Shown: positions 6,798 to 10,328 of the stretch, piece by piece
Numbering within the stretch: the first letter of the stretch is position 1
Layout of the letters: every line of letters starts with the position of its first letter
Source of the DNA: Acetivibrio sp964466645
GTDB taxonomy: Bacteria > Bacillota > Clostridia > Acetivibrionales > Acetivibrionaceae
NCBI GenBank assembly: GCA_964466645.1
Contig: CAYXPB010000190.1
Location: 1-10,328 of the forward strand
Reading direction: 5' to 3'
DNA: 10,328 nt
Made by a program: the position numbers and the translations under genes
The notes under the pieces: model-generated
The model's database searches: none
What the model was told of the DNA's origin: nothing
What the model saw: the letters and a program-made list of their open reading frames with translations, nothing else

Positions 6798-6849
6798 GCT
6801 GAAATCTCTCCGCAATGCTGAAAACACTTCAGTCACTTTATATTTCAGC
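6798..6849 (-). repeat. Nested stem-loop between the two cistrons, next to the downstream RBS
   Basis: Outer 8-base arms GCTGAAAT (6798-6805) and ATTTCAGC (6842-6849) are perfectly complementary. Inside them CTGAA (6818-6822) and TTCAG (6828-6832) form a smaller hairpin. On the minus-strand mRNA the structure begins just after the OmpA-fusion stop and ends a few bases before the GGAGGT of the next gene. There is no T-run after it, so it looks like a processing or expression-ratio element rather than a terminator. Confidence 0.5.
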
Positions 6850-6855
6850 TATTCC

Positions 6856-8499
6856 TTACCCTATCTCTCTTGTTAGAACAAACTCCGTCCTTCTGTTTTT
6901 AGCTTTATCCTCTTCAGTAATCTCATTTGCAACTATAGGTCTATCCTCTCCCCAACCTCTTGCAATTATCCTATTTTCATTAACACCCTTTTGTACAAGG
7001 TATTTTTTAACTTCCGTAGCCCTATTCTTTGAAAGTTGAAGGTTACTATCATTGCTTCCTACAGAATCGGTATTTGCATCTATAATAAGATAGTATTCCG
7101 GAAATTGCCCGAGTATTTCCTTTACCTCATCAAGAACTACTATTGACTCTGACTTAACAGCTGCCTTACCTGAATCGTAATAAACAGGAGGAATATCTAC
7201 TTTAGCAACTCTTTCCGTGTTTTTTTCTATACTTATTTCATCCTGCTGCTTAAATTCTTTCTTTGCACCTTCTATTTGACCTACATTATCTGGCAGATCA
7301 AAGTCAGTTGAACTCACTAAAATCTCATCAACATCTTGGGAACTATTTATTTTATCCAAATACGCCTTACTTGAGACCTCTTTAGACAAATTAAAATCCA
7401 TATCCATATCTCCGTACTTTTTCCAAGTCTCAACTGTATCTTTAATTATTCCATCTAAGTTATCTCTTTCTCCGGCCACTCCAAAATAACTAAAATTATC
7501 ATTGAGAGACATAAGCTTAATATCCCTAAATGATTCCTCAACATCCTGTGTAGTTACTTTTGTATCACTGTATTCACCCTCTTGAGTCATCAACTCTGCA
7601 AGCTTTTCATATGCTTTATCAGGCCTTTCTATTATATACCTTGAAGCAGCATACCACGTTTTCAAAAAAGCCTCTACCTTTTCGGGGTTACTTTTCGCAT
7701 AGTTTTTGTTTACCACTAGCATGGTTGGTACTAAATAAGGCACTTCCTTAGTAGTAATCAAAACCTTAACCGAACCAGGCTTAGAAGAATTTATTTCATT
7801 TACCGCTATGTTCATATCCGGACTCCAGGAAACGATCAAATCAGCATTTCCCAATCTTAAGTCATCGATTACCTTTTGCATGTCATCCCTCTCTATAGGC
7901 TCTATATCCTGATACCTTAAACCAACAAGCCTTAGAAACTTGCTCAAAATAAACCTTCCTGTACCGTCTCCTACAAAAGATACTTTTCTATCCTCCATAT
8001 CATTCAAATCTTTTATTTCAGATTTCCCTACAATACCATCGGCACCTCGTGAAAAATCAGTAATACCAACTATTACTCCCGCATCAGGATATTCCTTTTG
8101 AAATTTTATGAACGCCGGAAGCGACATTTCTGTGGCCTGTATTTCTCCACGGCTTAACGCCTCTATCCTGTCATTATCATTAGGTATATAGTTTATATCC
8201 ATACTAAGCGAATAATCCCTGTTGTATTCTCTGCCCAAACCTAATAATATTGGGGTCCCGCCTATCCAACTGTCCAATCCCATAGTAAAGCTATTGCCTG
8301 AAGAGTCTGGACTCTTTCCTTTGCCTTTAGGGTCATTACCTTTATTTTGAGCATTAGGGTCATTTTTATCGCCATTGGAAAACAATCCCGAAAACCCTCC
8401 TCCGGGATTATTTCCTTTATAGTTAATAGCAACAATTCCAGCAGCAATAATAAGTACAAATATAATAATATTGCCCCACTTTATTCTTTTACCTTCCAT
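6856..8499 (-). CDS. Membrane-anchored NMT1/TauA-like solute-binding domain fused to an OmpA peptidoglycan-binding domain
   Basis: 547 residues with four parts in order. A single membrane anchor lies at 11-26 (no lipobox Cys), followed by a Gly/Asn/Lys/Pro-rich linker (28-70). An ABC-type periplasmic-binding fold of the NMT1/TauA/SsuA kind spans about 71-370 (GLDSWIGGTPILLGLG, DGIVGKSEIKDL, SFVGDGTGRFILSKFL). An OmpA C-terminal domain spans about 433-545: NTDSVG with D478, LSKNRA with R493, GWGEDRPI, and NRRTEF with R536/R537. D478 and the NRR arginine are the residues that bind diaminopimelate in this family. The protein is therefore probably tied to both membrane and cell wall while presenting a ligand-binding domain. 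No ABC permease or ATPase gene is near, so sensing or structural tethering is as likely as transport; the ligand is unknown. ATG 8499 has GGAGG 6 bases upstream and a good promoter. Confidence 0.9.
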   Translation of the reverse strand: MEGKRIKWGNIIIFVLIIAAGIVAINYKGNNPGGGFSGLFSNGDKNDPNAQNKGNDPKGKGKSPDSSGNSFTMGLDSWIGGTPILLGLGREYNRDYSLSMDINYIPNDNDRIEALSRGEIQATEMSLPAFIKFQKEYPDAGVIVGITDFSRGADGIVGKSEIKDLNDMEDRKVSFVGDGTGRFILSKFLRLVGLRYQDIEPIERDDMQKVIDDLRLGNADLIVSWSPDMNIAVNEINSSKPGSVKVLITTKEVPYLVPTMLVVNKNYAKSNPEKVEAFLKTWYAASRYIIERPDKAYEKLAELMTQEGEYSDTKVTTQDVEESFRDIKLMSLNDNFSYFGVAGERDNLDGIIKDTVETWKKYGDMDMDFNLSKEVSSKAYLDKINSSQDVDEILVSSTDFDLPDNVGQIEGAKKEFKQQDEISIEKNTERVAKVDIPPVYYDSGKAAVKSESIVVLDEVKEILGQFPEYYLIIDANTDSVGSNDSNLQLSKNRATEVKKYLVQKGVNENRIIARGWGEDRPIVANEITEEDKAKNRRTEFVLTREIG

Positions 8500-8537
8500 C
8501 TGACTCCTCCTATATACAAAAATAGTCTTATAAAAGA

Positions 8538-8566
8538 ATTATACCTATTTTGCTCTAATTCTTCAA
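8538..8566 (-). promoter_or_regulatory. Promoter of the solute-binding/OmpA operon
   Basis: On the minus strand TTGAAG (8561-8566), a 17-base spacer and a perfect TATAAT (8538-8543) lie in the 74-base gap after the acyltransferase stop. The expected start near 8531 gives a leader of about 32 bases ending in AGGAGGAG. This separates the operon from the upstream acyltransferase, for which no terminator is visible. Confidence 0.65.
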
Positions 8567-8573
8567 GTTATCA

Positions 8574-9800
8574 TCAAACTCGACTGCCTGCACCCACTTT
8601 ATTATTCGGACCGGAACTTAATCTGCTATTTTCTAGCCCCTTTAAGCCAAAAATAAACCTAGTTACTTTAGTCCTTCTTACAAGCAAGTCATATACAAAC
8701 ACCGTCAGTATAAATGTAATTATGAAAGTCGCAATAAACTTCAATACAATACCAACATTCAGCGGCATTATATAATAAGCAGTAATAAACAATATTGTCT
8801 GATGTATCATATAAAAAGGCAAGGCTGCCTCATTCGCATACTTTAAAAGTTTATTTGAATGATTCAAGGACTTAATACATACACCAAGTAAAAACACAAT
8901 CCAACTCCAGGTATTAATAGTCCTTAATATCTGATAAACAGCAAATCCTAAAGTAAATTTAGGCGAAAGCTCCCATACCTCAACATAACCTTTAGCCAAC
9001 AAAAATGCCAAAATTCCCGAGCAAACAGATCCTGTAATCAAACCACTTATCCGGTTACTTACAATAACTGTCCTGTATTTAATATCCGACCGTATTATAT
9101 ATCCATAAAGAAAAAATGCAAACCAGAAGAAAAAATCTGCCCAATCTAAATATTGACTGAATCTTGCCCTTAATGCAACTTGTATTAAGGCAATTGGTAT
9201 AATAAATAAACAAATCCCTAAAGGCTTTTGACCTATGCCATTAATTCTAGAAAGAATATTTAATCCGCTCTTGCTATTTAATAACAAGAAAATTGGAAGT
9301 GCAAGTAATGAAAAAATAAATAAATACCCTAGAAACCACAAATTATGACTGTACGCAAAAAACCACCTAAAGTTAAACTCAGGACGCATACCATCCAGAA
9401 AATGAGGGTAAAAATTCAAGAGAGCACCGCTGTATTTGCCTTCATCGAGCTGTTGAATATATTCCTGAGGCGGTATCAGAATAAAGAGACCGCAAACAAA
9501 AGGTACTATCAGCCTTTTAAACCTCTCTTTTATATAATAGGTCTTTGATTTGAACCCCAGAGCCAAATAGGAAGTAGCTCCTGCCATAAGAAAAAACAGA
9601 GGCATAAGCCATTGTATAATAAAGCCTGTAAATACAGTCATCCCGTAACTGACTTGTGGATTCTTTATGTGCCAATCTACTACATCAAAAACTCGTCCCA
9701 CATGAAAGCAAAACACCATAACCATACCGATAACTCTCAACCAGTCTAGATAATGGTCTCTTACATGCTTTTTTTCGATTTGCTCTGAGTTCAAATCCAT
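8574..9800 (-). CDS. Acyltransferase-3 family integral membrane protein (OpgC/MdoC-like)
   Basis: From ATG 9800 this is a 408-residue multi-pass membrane protein of the acyltransferase-3 family (PF01757), whose members move acyl groups onto surface glycans, lipids or other envelope molecules. The signature is at the N-terminus: RDHYLDWLRVIGM (about 14-26), then FCFHVGRVFD with the family's conserved His at about 33, DWHIKNP, FFLMAGA, and RFKRLIVPF (a positively charged loop). About ten hydrophobic segments follow, and the tail is basic and Gly/Ser-rich. DWHIKNP recalls the OpgC/MdoC glucan succinyltransferase branch. The substrate is unknown. The frame extends to ATG 9845, but that start has only a distant AGGGGA. 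ATG 9800 has a G-rich stretch 6 bases upstream and sits at the usual distance from the first motif, so it is preferred with moderate certainty. No clear promoter is visible, since the tRNA-Pro terminator lies just upstream. Confidence 0.87.
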   Translation of the reverse strand: MDLNSEQIEKKHVRDHYLDWLRVIGMVMVFCFHVGRVFDVVDWHIKNPQVSYGMTVFTGFIIQWLMPLFFLMAGATSYLALGFKSKTYYIKERFKRLIVPFVCGLFILIPPQEYIQQLDEGKYSGALLNFYPHFLDGMRPEFNFRWFFAYSHNLWFLGYLFIFSLLALPIFLLLNSKSGLNILSRINGIGQKPLGICLFIIPIALIQVALRARFSQYLDWADFFFWFAFFLYGYIIRSDIKYRTVIVSNRISGLITGSVCSGILAFLLAKGYVEVWELSPKFTLGFAVYQILRTINTWSWIVFLLGVCIKSLNHSNKLLKYANEAALPFYMIHQTILFITAYYIMPLNVGIVLKFIATFIITFILTVFVYDLLVRRTKVTRFIFGLKGLENSRLSSGPNNKVGAGSRV

Positions 9801-9868
9801 TAGCAACCCCCACAGTAGTTTCCAGCTATATGTAGCAAAATACATTATTAAGAAACATAAATTCCCCT

Positions 9869-9907
9869 AAAAAATTAGCGGCTTTCAATCACTGAAAACC
9901 GCTAATT
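9869..9907 (-). terminator. Strong intrinsic terminator after tRNA-Pro
   Basis: On the minus strand AATTAGCGG (9899-9907) and CCGCTAATT (9873-9881) pair perfectly. The stem continues through one G-T pair and TTTC/GAAA to about 14 bp, with a 7-base loop. Six T residues (9869-9874) close the signal. It starts 2 bases after the tRNA CCA end. Confidence 0.88.
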
Positions 9908-9909
9908 GA

Positions 9910-9985
9910 TGGTCGGAGTATGGAGATTTGAACTCCAGGCCTCTTGGTCCCGAACCAAGCGCGCTACCATCTGCGCTATACCCCG
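9910..9985 (-). tRNA. tRNA-Pro, anticodon CGG
   Basis: A 76-base tRNA with CCA encoded at its 3' end. The acceptor arms CGGGGTA and TACTCCG pair over 7 bp with one G-T, and the discriminator base is A. The D arm is AGCGCAGATGGTAGCGC-like. The anticodon stem CTTGG/CCAAG encloses the loop TTCGGGA, placing CGG at positions 34-36, which reads proline codon CCG. The T arm has GGAGTTCAAATCTCC. All arms fold without mismatch, so it is likely functional. It has its own promoter and terminator. Confidence 0.97.
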
Positions 9986-10000
9986 AAAAACTACATATAT

Positions 10001-10029
10001 ATTTTATCAGCATTGTTTAATCTAATCAA
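10001..10029 (-). promoter_or_regulatory. Promoter of tRNA-Pro
   Basis: On the minus strand TTGATT (10024-10029), a 17-base spacer and TAAAAT (10001-10006) place the start near 9994, about nine bases before the mature tRNA 5' end. The roughly 90 bases between this and the end of the next gene hold no visible terminator. Confidence 0.6.
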
Positions 10030-10119
10030 TATTTGAATTTCCATTGTTGATAAGCTTGGAGCATGGATATAATTCTGGTCGAGTGAATTCTATTTAAATT
10101 ATACATCTGCACTTCAATA

Positions 10120-10328
10120 TCACCCGCTATAAGATTTAGGTTTTGGTGCTGGTGTTGCTTTAGGTTTCGGTGATGGTATTGATGCTGCTGTAGATGTTAA
10201 GGTCGGTTCCGGTGTAGGTGTTGATGTTGGTTTCGGCGTAGGTGTTGATGTGAGTGTTGGCGTTGATGTTGGCGTTGGTGTTGGTGTTGGTGTTGGTGTT
10301 GGTGTTGGTGTTGGTGTTGGTGTTGGTG
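10120..10328 (-). CDS. C-terminal end of a Pro/Thr-repeat protein, partial
   Basis: Only the last 68 codons are visible; the gene continues past the right edge. Read on the minus strand it begins in an uninterrupted Pro-Thr repeat, grades into a degenerate form (PTSTPTLTSTPTPKPTSTPT), and ends in a Lys/Pro/Ala tail, KPKATPAPKPKSYSG, before TGA (10120-10122). The other forward and reverse frames of the repeat lack a comparable ending, and the graded degeneracy with codon-level conservation of Pro and Thr supports real coding. Pro-Thr linkers of this kind are common in secreted or wall-associated clostridial proteins, including cellulosome-related ones, but here the repeat lies at the C-terminus and no domain is in view. 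Function cannot be assigned. Confidence 0.7.
   Translation of the reverse strand, partial: PTPTPTPTPTPTPTPTPTPTSTPTLTSTPTPKPTSTPTPEPTLTSTAASIPSPKPKATPAPKPKSYSG
10275..10328. repeat. Perfect 6-bp tandem repeat, TTGGTG x9 to the window edge
   Basis: Nine perfect head-to-tail copies of TTGGTG fill 10275-10328 and reach the edge, so the full array is longer or of unknown length. Bases 10180-10274 carry a degenerate version. On the minus strand each unit encodes Pro-Thr, so copy-number change alters the linker length without shifting the frame. Confidence 0.93.

Noticed and set aside
8347..8775. Plus-strand open frame of 142 codons across the acyltransferase/operon junction
   Set aside because: It overlaps two recognised minus-strand genes and the operon promoter; the Ser/Asn-rich translation and lack of a ribosome binding site mark it as a shadow.
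9910..9985. tRNA-Pro as an integration site for a mobile element
   Set aside because: No integrase gene or direct repeat of the tRNA 3' end is visible in the window.

Overview
The window looks like chromosomal DNA from a low-GC, Gram-positive anaerobe of the class Clostridia. Three things suggest this: AT-rich intergenic DNA, strong AAGGAGG-type ribosome binding sites with occasional GTG or TTG starts, and a membrane-anchored OmpA-domain protein with no sign of an outer-membrane system. A Pro-Thr linker protein at the right edge would fit a cellulolytic cluster III clostridium such as Ruminiclostridium, but that is inference. No mobile element, CRISPR array or phage gene is visible.

Layout from left to right. 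Bases 1-1259 (minus) hold the N-terminal 419 codons of a PEP-synthase-like protein: a GAF-like domain followed by the start of a PEP/pyruvate-binding ATP-grasp domain. It begins at a GTG just inside a decoy ATG. Next (minus) is a hexameric-type glutamate dehydrogenase with a near-consensus promoter. A divergent plus-strand gene at 3206 encodes a DUF445 membrane protein. It converges on a minus-strand gene (4164-5501) for a membrane-anchored protein with propeller-like repeats. The 510-base gap after that holds a candidate plus-strand small RNA with its own promoter and terminator, and then the terminator of the next minus-strand operon.

Bases 6013-8499 (minus) form a two-gene transcription unit. 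It has its own promoter (8538-8566) and terminator (5938-5975). The first gene fuses a membrane anchor, an NMT1/TauA-like solute-binding domain and an OmpA-type peptidoglycan-binding domain. The second encodes an unrecognised protein with a membrane hairpin and coiled coil. No permease or ATPase gene is present, so a sensing or envelope-tethering role is more likely than uptake. This is the most unusual system in the window.

Upstream of it (minus) are a multi-pass acyltransferase-3 family protein, a tRNA-Pro(CGG) gene with promoter and strong terminator, and the C-terminal end of a Pro/Thr-repeat protein cut by the right edge, whose coding DNA is a perfect 6-bp tandem repeat.

Apart from the two-gene unit, the genes look like separate housekeeping or envelope transcription units rather than one pathway. 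All assignments come from reading motifs by eye; no database search was run.
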